Shown: positions 51,931-63,399 of the stretch, in pieces | How positions within the stretch are numbered: position 1 is the stretch's first letter | Layout of the letters: every line of letters begins with the position of its first letter | Source: Symbiodinium natans | Lineage: Eukaryota > Sar > Dinophyceae > Suessiales > Symbiodiniaceae | Length of the DNA stretch: 64,000 nt | Assembly (NCBI GenBank): GCA_905221605.1 | Contig: CAJNDS010000646.1 | Coordinates: 704,730 to 768,729, forward strand | Reading direction: 5' to 3' | Notes under the pieces: generated by a model | Told to the model about the DNA's origin: nothing | Seen by the model: the letters and a program-made list of their open reading frames with translations, nothing else | The model's database searches: none | Position numbers and translations under genes: made by a program

Positions 51931-52146
51931 ATGCCATGGTGGAAAGCCCTCGACGCAACACAAGACCCCCTGGAAGACGCGAGTGGAGCTACGGCCTACA
52001 GGGGAGGCCACAGCGACCTCTGGAAAGAACTGGAGACCACTGCAAGCAGCCAGCAACACACTGAATTCACCCTGGACCCTGGGGCTGGATGTGAAGAATT
52101 TGGCGTGATCCCTGGCGAATGGGATGCATGGAATTTATCTGCGTGA
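51931..52146 (+). CDS. Small hypothetical protein
   Basis: A 71-codon frame from the ATG at 51931 (MPWWKALDATQDPLED) to TGA at 52144-52146; the frame remains open upstream to 51811, but that part covers a C-run. The product would be acidic, with EFTLDPGAGCEEFGVIPGEW near its end and no membrane segment. No family is recognised. It is the third + strand frame in succession in this island. Confidence 0.3.
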   Translation: MPWWKALDATQDPLEDASGATAYRGGHSDLWKELETTASSQQHTEFTLDPGAGCEEFGVIPGEWDAWNLSA

Positions 52147-52959
52147 CGAGGAGGGATATCTGGTTGCCTCCGATGGGAGGACTGCGACAGTGGCATCAGT
52201 CCTGCATGTTCCCTTTTGCATGGTGTGCTGAGATGCAGACGTGGTCACTGGTGAGATGGGCAAGAGGGAGAATGCATTGACGGGCGAAGTGAGAATTCAG
52301 ATCTGCAAGCAGTGCATGTGCATGACTGGAAGAGAGGATGATTCGATTCTGCATGATTGCCACGGCCTGCTGCGTGGAATTCACCTGAATACATGACAAG
52401 ACAGCCTTTGGCGGCCTGCATGAGATGGACACGAGATGCAACAACAGGGGGGAGTTCCTCGAGGTTCGCGAATGGAGAGAGCAGCCGAATGAGAGAGATG
52501 AGAGGAAGGTGCAGATATGAGCTAGAGGGCAGTTTCACTTCATCTGTAACCTCGCAAAGCCGAGAACAAACTTCTAAGCCTTGAATGACAACCCATGAGG
52601 TAGAGTGACATTTGTTGGGTTTTTTTGTTGAATAACAAGAGACGGCGAGTTGTACATAGTACACCTTAGTTCTTTCGAGGAGATGTGAGGGGCAACCGGG
52701 ATCGCCTGTTTAATGGTTTGGGGGTGGGTCTTAGTATCTCGTGGTTTGTCCTTGTCGACCTCCATACGGGTCATTGCGGAAGTCCCTTACATATAAGTGG
52801 TTTCACAGTGAAGGCGTATCGAGGTGGTCGGAGCGGTCTGTCGATGTATACTAATACCTGGCGTGTGCCTTTTCCTTGGACCTGATTGACCATTGCAGAG
52901 TAGTATAGTTGGATGAACGGACCCATGGACCTTGCCGGCCTTGTGCGAGAGTGAGCGAC
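52147..52959. other. Non-mosaic stretch before the telomeric tract
   Basis: Unique-looking sequence; GAATTC and ATGCA words recur (52293, 52377, 52315-52326). A 139-codon minus-strand frame (52664-52245) is open; it contains HLPLISLIRLLSPFANLEEL but no recognised domain. Nothing else is seen. Confidence 0.4.
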
Positions 52960-53203
52960 TAAACCCTAAACCCTAAACCCTAAACCCTAAACCCTAAACC
53001 CTAAACCCTAAACCCTAAACCCTAAACCCTAAACCCTAAACCCTAAACCCTAAACCCTAAACCCTAAACCCTAAACCCGAAACCATAAACCCTAAACCCT
53101 AAACCCTAAACCCTAAACCCTAAACCCTAAACCCTAAACCCTAAACCCTAAACCCTAAACCCTAAACCCTAAACCCTAAACCCTAAACCCTAAACCCTAA
53201 ACC
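52960..53203 (+). repeat. Near-perfect interstitial telomeric tract (CCCTAAA)n
   Basis: About 35 heptamers in 244 bp. Only two adjacent units differ, CCCGAAA and CCATAAA at about 53076-53089, and both are substitutions that keep the phase. It is the only long homogeneous telomeric run in the window and abuts unique sequence on both sides (GAGTGAGCGACT before, AACCACCCTTTC after). Confidence 0.98.
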
Positions 53204-53977
53204 AACCACCCTTTCTTGCCGAATTCCAGCCAAGGATCTCCTTGGCTATGGTTTGCATGGCGCAGCATCACAAGAAGGCTGCCGAAGCCGTATGCCCTAA
53301 CCGTAACCATCTATCTTAGTACGGAATGAGGTGCCCGTTTAGCGGGAAAATTCAGAAACCCCTAGCCCCCCAAAACCCTTAAACCCATGGACCATAGACC
53401 ACTAAACCCCTAAACCCGAGACCCCATAACCCCAAAGCACCCTAAACCACTAAAACCTACGCTTTGGGCGGCAGTTCCTTGGCCGCACAGGTCACCAAGG
53501 AGAAGAACAAGCACGTGCTGCAGACGCTCTCTGGCTTGCGGGCCGCTTGGGTTTAGAGCCAGGAATTGCAGGGTATAGCTGGTTGAGGGTTAGGGTTTAG
53601 GGTTTACCAGTTTACCCTACACCAAAATCCTTAAACCCTGCAAGCCAAAGGGCTACCCAACCGACCTCGCAAGCTCACAAAGGGTCCCGCAGGGAAGCAC
53701 ACCGCCAAAGCTGTACGGCAGAGACCTCCGGTTCACCTGCGGACCACAACTCAGGGTTTGGGGTAGGGTTTAGGACTCTGAGGTTTTAGGCAGTTTTAGG
53801 GTTTAGGGTTTTAGGGGTTCCGGGTCTAGGGTTTAATCGTTTAGGGGCTGCACAAAGAGCTGGAAGACCTGAGCAACGAGCATGATCACAAGCTCCAGCT
53901 CATGGGCCAATTCACGCGTCTGCTTGCGACTGGAAACTTACATCCAACCGTCAGCCCTGCGATGCTGTAGGGGTTTT

Positions 53978-54056
53978 AGTTATAGCTGTACTTATAAGGC
54001 CCCTAAGTCCCGCAAGTAGGTTATAAGAAGACTCATACTTGTAATTGGGGTATTGG
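53978..54056 (-). repeat. Palindromic family A, inner part only, inverted
   Basis: GTTATAGCTGTACTTATAAG, CCCCTAAGTCCCGCAAGTAG, GTTATAAGAAGACTCATAC and TAATTGGGG are the complement of the family A interior; both ends are missing. Confidence 0.75.
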
Positions 54057-54175
54057 GGGGAGTTTTTGAAGTTACGGGGGTTGGGAGTTCGGGCTTTGAG
54101 GGTCAAGGCTGGAAGCTCAATTCTGCCAGCCCCTTACTCAACAATCCCTACAAACCCCTAAGCCCTAAACCCTAT

Positions 54176-54272
54176 AATCCCTTATTTCAGGAATACGCCG
54201 TAATTCTACTAAGGATCCTTAGTGTAATTGAGGGAATGTACCTTCATTAAAGGTTTTATGAGTCTCTGGGTA
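54176..54272. repeat. Family B-like element with GAGTCTCTGGG end
   Basis: CCCTTATTTCAGGAATACGCC, then TTCTACTAAGGATCCTTAGTG, then ATTAAAGGTTTTATGAGTCTCTGGGT. The right end is of the GAGTCTCTGGG type seen at 5020-5032, while the centre is standard family B. Confidence 0.6.
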
Positions 54273-54630
54273 CACTGAACGCCTCATAGACGAAAAATGC
54301 CAGGAAGCGATCGCACAGAACTTCCAGTATCTCCAGATTCTCAGCATCGCCCGCGCCTTACGAACCCTAAACCCTATACACCCTAAACCCCAAACCCTCT
54401 AGCCTCCCAGGCCCTGAACAGTACTTGAACTCCCCGCATGAGAACCCTCTTGCATAGCTCCCGAAACCCGAAACCCTAAACCTTTCAGGATTTAGGGTTT
54501 GATACGTCGCAGGCGTTCAGGGCCTCAGGCTTCGAGTCCACAAGGTCGAACCCCCGCCAAGACAACAGGCCCCTACCGCAAACCGAGCTACAGGGAAAGG
54601 TTTAGGGTCCAGGGTTTAGGGTTTAGGGTT

Positions 54631-54780
54631 TGCTATCATATGGCGCAGATGCTGTGGAAGTTAGGATGCAGAAGAGGCGCGAACGCCTCGTCAGGTGCGA
54701 AGAGCAGCTCTGGCCCGATTATGGAGGGCCATTTGACACCTTTCTCCCACCCCACGCCGTCTAAGGCGGCAAAGCCACCC
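54631..54780 (-). repeat. Dispersed repeat family C, copy 3 (inverted)
   Basis: In + orientation it reads TGCTATCATATGGCGCAGA at the left and GTCTAAGGCGGCAAAGCCACC at the right, the complement of the copies at 7004 and 44336. It has an extra GAAGAGGCGCGAACGCCTCG (partly palindromic) in the middle. Confidence 0.7.
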
Positions 54781-55611
54781 AAAAAGCCCCCAAACCACCA
54801 AACCCCAAACCCAAATCAAATGAGGAGGTTTGTCTTGGAAATTGAAACCTTATGCCCCAGCACGGAATCCCAACTCACACCTTAAGCCCCAATGCGGGTC
54901 CGTTAGAAAAACAACGTTGTCGAAAGGATCCAAGAGCTCGGAGTGTTTTTTGGGTTTAGGGTTTAGGGTTTCCGGGTTTAGGGTTTAGGGTTTGGGAGTT
55001 TGGGAGTCTAGGGTGTCGGCAGTAGGGTGTAGGGGTGTAGGGTTTTGAGGCTATGGGGTTGAGGGTTTGGGGTCTAGGAGTTGGGGCCCCAAGCCTTCAG
55101 CCTTATAAACCCTAAGCCGTATAAACCCTATCCCTAAACCCCAAACCCCAAACCCTAAACCGCAAATCCTTGCGGGCCGAGGTGTCCTTGTTCAAGGTGC
55201 GCTGGCCACCACTACTTTCTGAAATCTGGGCCACCAGAGCGCACTTCTTTGTTGAGGGTTTAGGGTTTAGGGTTTAGGGTTTAGGGCTTTTCTCAAAGAG
55301 GGCTTTTGCACCCCTCCCCCGCCCAAGCCTCCAATAGGTGCCCTAAACCCTCAACCCCTGAGCCCTAACCCCTAACTCCTAAGGCCAAAGCTCCTAAACT
55401 CCTAAACCCTAAACCCTACACTCCCAGAGCTCCTAAACCCTAGACCCGCAGACAGACAGGATGTTGTTTTTCAGGAATTTAGGTGGTTATAGGAGTTTGG
55501 GGAATTAAGGGTTTACGAGTTTAGGGAGTTGAGGATTTAGGAGTTTAGGGTTTTGGAGTTAGGGTTTCGGGATGAGGGTTTTGGGTGAAGGATTGCACAC
55601 TTAGGCCCCTC

Positions 55612-55660
55612 ACCGCAAACTCCGAACCCAGCTCTATCCATTGAGAGTGTTCAGCTGCAC
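55612..55660 (-). other. tRNA-like D arm joined to T arm
   Basis: Minus strand: CTCTCAATGGATAGAG (complement of 55632-55647) forms a D-arm-like hairpin and is followed at once by CTGGGTTCGGAGT, like a T arm. There is no anticodon arm between. Confidence 0.35.
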
Positions 55661-55867
55661 AGAGCAACATCTGTAGGCAAAGCAGAATGAGTGACAGAAT
55701 TCTGGAGTTGCGGGTGTTGGGCTGTCACCCAAACCCTAAAACCCAAACCCAAAACCCTAAACTCCCAAACCCCAAGCCCTCAACCCTAAACTCAAAAACC
55801 CAAACCCGCAGGTCCGGGTGTGGTGCGCATGGGGCTTCCGATCATAAGGGACCCGAATATAAGGTTT

Positions 55868-55933
55868 AGTGAGGGTTCTGGGGATCCCTTACAATAAGTC
55901 CACAAGAAGGCACCCCTAACTTCGGAAACCCCC
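55868..55933 (+). repeat. Dispersed repeat family G, copy 2
   Basis: GGGGATCCCTTACAATAAGT, CCACAAGAAGGCACCCCTAAC and TTCGGAAACCCC match 10050-10110 in order and spacing. It lies at the edge of a telomere-word-free island. Confidence 0.7.
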
Positions 55934-56040
55934 ATGTACCCTGTGGAGTGCCGCCTACTTCTCCCCGAATCTCGCATTCGAGTCGTTCAACATCACAGGG
56001 ACAACTCCGGGCTCGAGTCGTGAAGCGCCGAGAGTGGACC

Positions 56041-57131
56041 TCAACGCCACCAAAGCACGCGTTTGTCAAGAGGCTGCTTGGCATGGGGCGCGTGCGCTAA
56101 CGCTACGACACACAGTAGCCAAAACCCAGGTACAAAGGGCCTCGACGAGATGCGACCTTGTAAGTTTGTGTGGCTGAGCGTGGCAGCCCGCAACCTACAG
56201 ATCATGGTGCTAAGGTCGGTCCCATAGGGAAACTCCAGAGTGACAACCCCAACAGTGGGTACTCCCAACCGTGCCAAAACATCCGGTCCCTCTGATAAAC
56301 TAAAGCAAGCAGCGGGGGACGGGGCCGGCGCATTGTGGTATAAGTTGACCCACTGGTAGCAGCTGGTAGCAGCTGGTAGCAGCTGGAAAACGGAAGGGCT
56401 CGACGCCTTCCCAGAGACAGGCACGAGCAGGCCTCCACGCCCGGGAGTGGATATGCAGAAGTCGCCAGGCGCATCCCGCAGCCCATCCTGAATCAAGCTA
56501 GCTTCTGCTGCCTCACACACAAGGGCTGCGTCATCCGTGTGAGCATGCCCCTCGTAGAAGGGAACTCGAAACGAGAGGGGGCCTGGTCCACACACCCTGC
56601 GAAAGTCTGCTAGAAAGGCTACTTTGTGCGCCCCTGCGCAACGTCTGGGTGTAACTACACAATGCAGATCAATAACTGGCATGGCGGGTTGCCACAACAT
56701 GAAGTGAGTTCCCCAAGCTTCATGCCCTGTCACTTGTTGCATACGAATCGCAGCTGCGCAGGCTATGTGAAGGGGAGTCGCCTCAAGAGGAAGTGCCTCA
56801 GTCCACATGGGGTAGCCTGGTGGAAGGCAACACGGCACGAGGAAACCTCATCACGCTCGAAATCCTCAATGTCGAAACGCCGCGGGGAGCCTTGACTGTC
56901 AGTGGTGTCTGGAGAGGATGAGGCAGAGTCGGCTCTGAAGGCACGCGGGATAGGAGATGTGGTCAACGTCCGCGCGTGACACATCAGCAAAAGGGTCATG
57001 TGGGCTTCAGGAACAAGGCGAAATACCAGGGCCGCAAAAAACCACAAGGCAGTGCCTGTGGGGCCAGTCCCACGTAAAAGGCCAGTAACCAGAGATTCAA
57101 ATTTAATTGCAGCAACCAAGTGTAGTGGGCA
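56041..57131 (-). CDS. Frameshifted hypothetical protein with membrane segment
   Basis: A minus-strand frame of about 360 codons interrupted by one frame change. The upstream part (open from about 57131; no ATG before 57000, so the start is uncertain) has a hydrophobic stretch TGTALWFFAALVFRLVP, a Ser/Asp linker (SASSSPDTTDSQGSPRRFD) and EDFERDEVSS. Near 56835 reading moves to the frame that continues PCCLPPGYPMWTEALPLEA, then a 265-residue non-repetitive region with many Cys, Pro and His residues, ending QPLDKRVLWWR at 56041. The coherent composition over both parts, and the near-total absence of telomere words, suggest a real or recently dead gene. I recognise no family. tRNA-like motifs flank it on both sides (55612-55660 and 57185-57225). 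It may belong to a mobile element; that is inference. Confidence 0.4.
56357..56386 (+). repeat. Three tandem AGCTGGTAGC decamers
   Basis: AGCTGGTAGC occurs three times in succession inside the minus-strand reading frame, where it encodes the peptide QLLPAATSCYQ. A period of ten would shift frame if copy number changed. Confidence 0.8.
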
Positions 57132-57184
57132 CTACTTACTCCACGTAAGTGCAGAGAAAGGATGCTCTACGCAGGAGGCACGGC

Positions 57185-57225
57185 GGAGCCAAATAACTCA
57201 GTGGCGTGAGTTCGAGCACACAACA
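57185..57225 (+). other. tRNA-like A and B box pair
   Basis: TAACTCAGTGG at 57194-57204 resembles an A box and GAGTTCGAGCAC at 57208-57219 a B box, with only three bases between. As in the other tRNA-like fragments of this window the anticodon arm is missing. Confidence 0.3.
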
Positions 57226-57289
57226 CGTGCCGACTCGGACGTACGGCTGTGTCGTAACCACACGAAGGGTTAGGCCTAGGGCGAGGACC

Positions 57290-59330
57290 TCGATCCTGGC
57301 CAGCCAAAACGTCTTTTGAGGTTTTTAATTAGGGGTTAGGAATATAGGGCTGAGGGTGTAGGGCATAGCCACTACAAGCAGATAATAAAAGAAAAGTAGA
57401 AGAAAGAGCATGCGAGTCTCAACAAGAGAGTATGTATGCATGGTTTTACGTTTTAGGGTTTACGTGGTGTTTGGGGAAAAAAGGCCAGAGGGCTGAGGGT
57501 TGCTAACCCCGCCGAGGCGACTATACGAAGCATCACGACAGCAGCTGGGCAGTGGATGACCCTAAACCCCCAACCCGAAACCCTAAATCCTGCGAACCCT
57601 AAACCATTAACCCTACATATTAAACGCGATGCTATGTTGGTGGGGCCTAGCAAGTTTAAGGCGTTCAATCGTCGGGCTCAGACTGGGATGTGCCCTGAGC
57701 AATTTGGGCATGTCGGATCATTTCGCGCGCTTCGGAGGCTGAAGGTTCAGGCTTTAGAGCTTAGGGACACAAACCCGAAACCCTGAACCCCACACCGTAA
57801 ACCTTCTTAAACCCTGTATGCTACACCACCAACCCTAAACCCCGCACCCCAAGCCCTAACACGGGCGAGCGGAACTTATGATTCCGGTGCTTCGACACCC
57901 AACTCTAAACCCAACACCTGAACCCTAAACCCTAGACCCCCCAAACCCTAAACCATCCGAACCCTAAACCCTAAACCCCACAAGCCCTTTCGCAAGCCCC
58001 AAAAGCCCTTTTGAGCCCCAGGAGCGTTTGGGTTTATGGTTTTGGGTTTAGGGTTTAGGGCTAAATCCATAAGCCCTAGATCCCCCACAATAAGCCTCAC
58101 GCGCCCGAAGAAAGAACGCTGAACCTCCAAGGACCCTTAACGTCTAAGGCCTTCCAATATCTTTTCTCTTTCTCATTTTCCACTTCTTTTAGCCATTGTT
58201 ATTACATGTTTTTTAGTTTTTCCTTTTCCACTTCAATTCCTCGCAACACAAGAGAGCAAGACAGCTACATCTAAGCCCTGAACCCGGAGCGCTAAGCCCT
58301 AAACCCTAAACCCCAAAACTCCAAATCTTACACCCTAGGCCCTAAACCCTAAACCCTGAACCCACGCCCAGGATCTGATCACCATCCCAAGTCTTGGCTG
58401 CATCTTGCCACACCCCTCGTCCTTCAACGACGCCTGGGCTGCCTTATGGGGTTTAGGGTTGAGGATTTAGGGGTTAGGGTTTAGGGTTGAGGATTTAGGG
58501 TTGCGAAAATTCGGGCTTGTCACAGGAACTCTAAACAGAAAAGGGTACCCTAAACCCTAAACCTGAAACTCTAAGCCCGAAGCCCTAAACCTCGAAGCCA
58601 AAGGCCGCCCCTTTTTGCGGAACTTCGAAACCCACTCCAGATCTTCCAACACCCCTTAACTAGGGAATACTCCTTAAACCATAGCAAGCATCCTTAATTT
58701 TGTCCTGAACCCTAAACGCTACAATATAAACCCTAAACCCTAAACCCTAAACCCTAAGCTCTACCCTAAACGGGGCTTTAGAAGATCTGGGGCACTGAGG
58801 AGATGCTAGCGCGCTATCTCATCCCAGTGGTTGTGGCAGTGATGACGCTGATCTCCTGGCACCTTGGGGCCTCCAAAGAAGTTTAGGGCTTTGGGGTTTA
58901 GGGCTTTAGGGCTTTAGGTCTTTAGGTTTACGGTTTAGGGTTTGGTTGGAATGGTTTAGGGTTTAGGGTTTAGGGTTTAAGGTTTGGGGTTTAGGGTTCA
59001 GGGTTTAGGCTCGAGTGTCCCTTTGGGTTTCTACAGTCAGGGTTTAGGGTGTAGGGCTTATGGAGTTTAGGGGAGTTTCGGAATCCATGGGTTTCAGAGT
59101 ATGGTAAGCCTGCAGCTTTAAGCCCCATGTCTCTCTAGGGGGGTTCTATAGGGCTTATAGGGCAAAAAGGCTTGCTTTTGGGGCACAACGTATCAAGGCT
59201 CAGGGCATCTACATGGCTTTTGGGGCTTATCAGGGTTTAGGGTTTAGGGTTTACAGGGTTTGCAGGGTTTTTAGGGTTTAGGGTTTCTTATAGGGTTTTG
59301 GACTTATAAGGTTAAGGATCTTAGGTTTTT
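57290..59330. repeat. Telomere-word mosaic, block 7
   Basis: Dense runs at 57780-57990, 58290-58370 and 58885-59060. The AT-rich pieces 57370-57440 and 58150-58250 show nothing recognisable. No gene supported. Confidence 0.8.
58637..58792. repeat. Palindromic family B element filled with telomeric words
   Basis: CCAGATCTTCCAACACCCCT and GGGGCTTTAGAAGATCTGGGG are the inverted ends and AACTAGGGAATACTCC is the usual left interior. The right interior is occupied by CCCTAAA runs (58726-58770), so the copy is about 45 bp longer than the others. Confidence 0.75.
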
Positions 59331-59692
59331 TCCCCCACATCGCTGTGGGGTTCTTGTTTTTCTTTGGCACGCCGCCCCCGCCCGGCGCCCGCCCCGCCCC
59401 GCCGCTACCGCCGCTACCGCCTGCGCTCGCGCTCGCAAATACGAACCCCGGAAACCTCGCAAATACCGTGGTTGGGAGGACCCGAGTGTTGTCGGCGCGC
59501 GCAAAGTCGCCCCACACCAAAACCCTCGCAAATATCGTGCTTGGGGGCTTCCGACCCTGAAAACCTCACAAATACCGCAAAATACCGCAACCCCGGAAAC
59601 CTCGCAAACACCGTGGTTGGGGGCTTCTCTCTAGGACCCCGATGTTGTCGGCGCGCGCAAAGCCGCCCCACACCAAAACCCTCGCAAATTAC

Positions 59693-60908
<1,216 letters not shown>

Positions 60909-61651
60909 TTGTTTTTGTCGGCTTAGGGTTAAGTGTTGGGGTTTCTTATGGTTTGGGCTGAAGAAGGTTAAGGATTCAGTTTGGGGTTTAGGGTTTCTAA
61001 ATTAAAGGGTTTTTGGTTTTTTGGGGCTTAGTGTTTAGGGTTTCCGAAGGGGTATTGGGCTTATAGGGTTTAGGGCTTAGGGTTTCCATAAGGCTCATCA
61101 GGCTTTTTTGGGGTATGGGTTAAGGGTTCGTATGGGGTTTTCCAGGTGGCTTTCGGTTTATGCGGTGTTTAGAGGGTTTTATAGTCAGATCTATGCAGTA
61201 AGCTCATGCTTCATCGCTGAAACCGGTGCAAGCCACGCTCAAACCGGTGACAGTGGCGGAAGCTCGAGCAAACATGCTTCATCGTCAAAGACACTTGTGA
61301 ATTTAGGATGCTCAAACACCTAAGCCTCTAAGCCCCATAACACTCCTCAACCCCAAAAACTCGAAAACCGTAAACCCAAAAGCAGGAACCCTAAACCCAT
61401 GAAAAAACTTAGGCCGAGGGTTCTCAGGTTTGGGCTTGGTTTGGGGTGCAGTTGAGCCTAAGCCCTAAACCCTAAACCCTGAACTCGAAATTCTCAACAC
61501 TAAACCCTCAACCCTTAACCCTTAAATCCTAAACCCTAAACCACCCTTAATCACTAAGCCTAAACCGGAAAGGTTTAGGGCCCAATGCATCAAGCTGAAC
61601 ACTGTGAACCCAAGAGGGCCCTTCCAGTATCGTTTAGGGAGTATGCCTTCA

Positions 61652-61760
61652 CTACTTGGAGGTTCAGGGTACATATAACCCCAATTGCAACTTACAGCTG
61701 TACTCATAAGCCCCTAAGTCCCCTAAGCAGGTTACAAGAGGACTTCTAATTGGGATTAGA
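61652..61760. repeat. Palindromic family A element, right end lost
   Basis: The left end CTACTTGGAGGTTCAGGGTA and the interior in the opposite orientation to the copies at 33-46 kb (CAGCTGTACTCATAAGCCCC, TAAGTCCCCTAAGCAGGTTA). The right end fades after CTTCTAATTGGGATTAG. Confidence 0.75.
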
Positions 61761-62047
61761 ACCCTAAACCCTAAACGCTGTGTTTCTCGGGTTACATCTG
61801 CATGCAGCTTGAGTAGCTACTTCGGAGCATTCCAGAGTCCAACAGCGGGGTGCTTTCCTTTTGGGTGCTGTTCTTTTTGGCTTTAGTTGTTGACGCTTAC
61901 TTTGGTGCACTTGACGTACCAACTGGGGGACTCGAAGGTTTTTTCAGTGACCTGAGGTGATTTCAAGGTAGCCGAAGGCGAACGCGTACAGCATATTCAG
62001 ACATTCCCCTGCAGAGTGTCCGAGAGGTCAGCTAAGCGGGTGGCAAA

Positions 62048-62084
62048 AAATTGGGGGTATAAGTGCCCCTGAATCTCCAAGTAG
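62048..62084 (+). repeat. Family A right-end fragment
   Basis: AAAATTGGGGGTATAAGTGCC and CCTGAATCTCCAAGTAG form the right terminal inverted repeat alone. Confidence 0.65.
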
Positions 62085-62965
62085 GAAACAAGGGTTTTTG
62101 GAGTCGCTGGGCCTCCGCTGGGTTTAGGGTTTAGGGTTTAGGGTTTAGGGCTTAGGGCTTAGGGTTTAGGATCTATTTGGGTTTTAGGACTTCCTGTCTT
62201 TACTTTTTTAGGGCTTGCGGGGTTTATCTGTAGGTAATGCGAGTTGTCAGGGGGTTTAGGGTTTTAGGGCTACAGGGTTTTTGGGCTTAATTGGGGGTTT
62301 TAGGGTTTCGGGGTTTATGGTTCTAGGGTTAGCATTACCCCCTGCCGCCTGATCCCCCAACCAACGACAACGACTCTTAGGCTGCTGGTGCGCTTGGTGC
62401 ACAAAGGACTGCGCCCTGGGGGCACCTCAACCCCTAAACCTCAACCCCTAAACCTAAACCCCTACTAGTAAAGCCGAAACCCTAAACCCCGAATGCGCAA
62501 ACCCTCAATCCCCTGGCTCCCTACCTTGCTACAGCCTTGACGCTAAAGCCTTGAATCCAGAAGCCCGACAAGCTTGTGGTTAAGGGTTTGGGGTTTTTAA
62601 ATCCCTGAACCTAAACCCCAAAACCCCAACCCTAAAGTAAGCCCCGAACCCAAGAGACCCTAAGCCCCAAGCCGCTGAGGCTGCCAGCAAAACCCCCTCT
62701 CTCCAACAGCAAAAGAGGGTTTAGGTGTTTAGGGTTTTAGGGTTTGAGGCTTTATCCGAACCCTAAAGCCGCCCGAAATTTAAGAGCCTCCGGCTCAAGC
62801 GGCCGACCCCGCAGCAGAACAGGACGGTTCAGGATCAATTGGTGGGGGGGTGGGGGGTGGGGGGTCGGCGGACTTAAACCCCAATCTCTCAACCCTATGC
62901 TCCCAGCCCCTAAACCCTGATCCCTGAACACTCTCCAACCGATGTATATTTAACGGCTAATGGCT

Positions 62966-63290
62966 TCGCGGTTTTCCATTGAAACTTCGCGGTTTTCCAT
63001 TGAAACTTCGTGGTTTTGCAATAATAGTGGAAAACCGCGAAATTTCGGTTCCACCAAATCTTCGCGGTTTTCCACATATATAATTTTCGTGGTTTTCCAG
63101 CACGATTATTGGAAAACCGCGAAGGTTCGATGGAAAACCGCGAAGTTTCAATGGAAAACCGCGAAATTTCGGTTCCACCGAAACTTCGCGGTTTTCCACT
63201 ATTATTGGAAACCGCGAACGCGAAGATTCTGTGGAACCGAAATTTCAAATTTCGCGGTTTTCCATTGAAACGTCGTGGTTTTCCATTAAG
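62966..63290. repeat. Cluster of TTCGCGGTTTTCCA units in both orientations
   Basis: About thirteen copies of a 14-base unit in 320 bp, eight forward (two or three with GTGG in place of GCGG) and five as the complement TGGAAAACCGCGAA. Spacers repeat TTGAAAC, ATTTCGGTTCCACC and ATTATTGG. Forward and reverse copies are arranged so that several long hairpins can form. Minus and plus frames through it read as GFPLKLRGFP- or KTAKFQWKTAKF-type repeats and are not genes. Confidence 0.9.
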
Positions 63291-63399
63291 ATTGAAACGA
63301 AAAGTAGAATATTTTCATAATGTTATGGGATCCAATGGGTGGGTGGGTCGATATTCGACACCGGAGTAAGGAGCTCTACTAGTGAAATGCTTGGACTTG

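Larger units (their letters stand above)
53204..55860. repeat. Telomere-word mosaic, block 6
   Basis: Degenerate words resume within 150 bp of the pure tract. Telomere-word-free pieces (53210-53300, 53640-53750, 53850-53960) show no gene. Denser runs are near 53770-53850, 54950-55080, 55255-55290 and 55330-55460. Confidence 0.8.
60925..62955. repeat. Telomere-word mosaic, block 8
   Basis: Dense runs at 61450-61560, 62115-62170 and 62420-62480. A telomere-word-free piece at 61770-62030 and another at 61190-61310 show no recognisable gene. GGTCAGCTAAGCGGGTGGCA at 62028 also occurs, with one change, at 29043. Confidence 0.8.

Noticed and set aside
62910-63369. Frames of 80-112 codons with GFPLK- or KTAKFQW-type repeats
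   Set aside because: They follow from the TTCGCGGTTTTCCA unit and occur on both strands of an inverted cluster.
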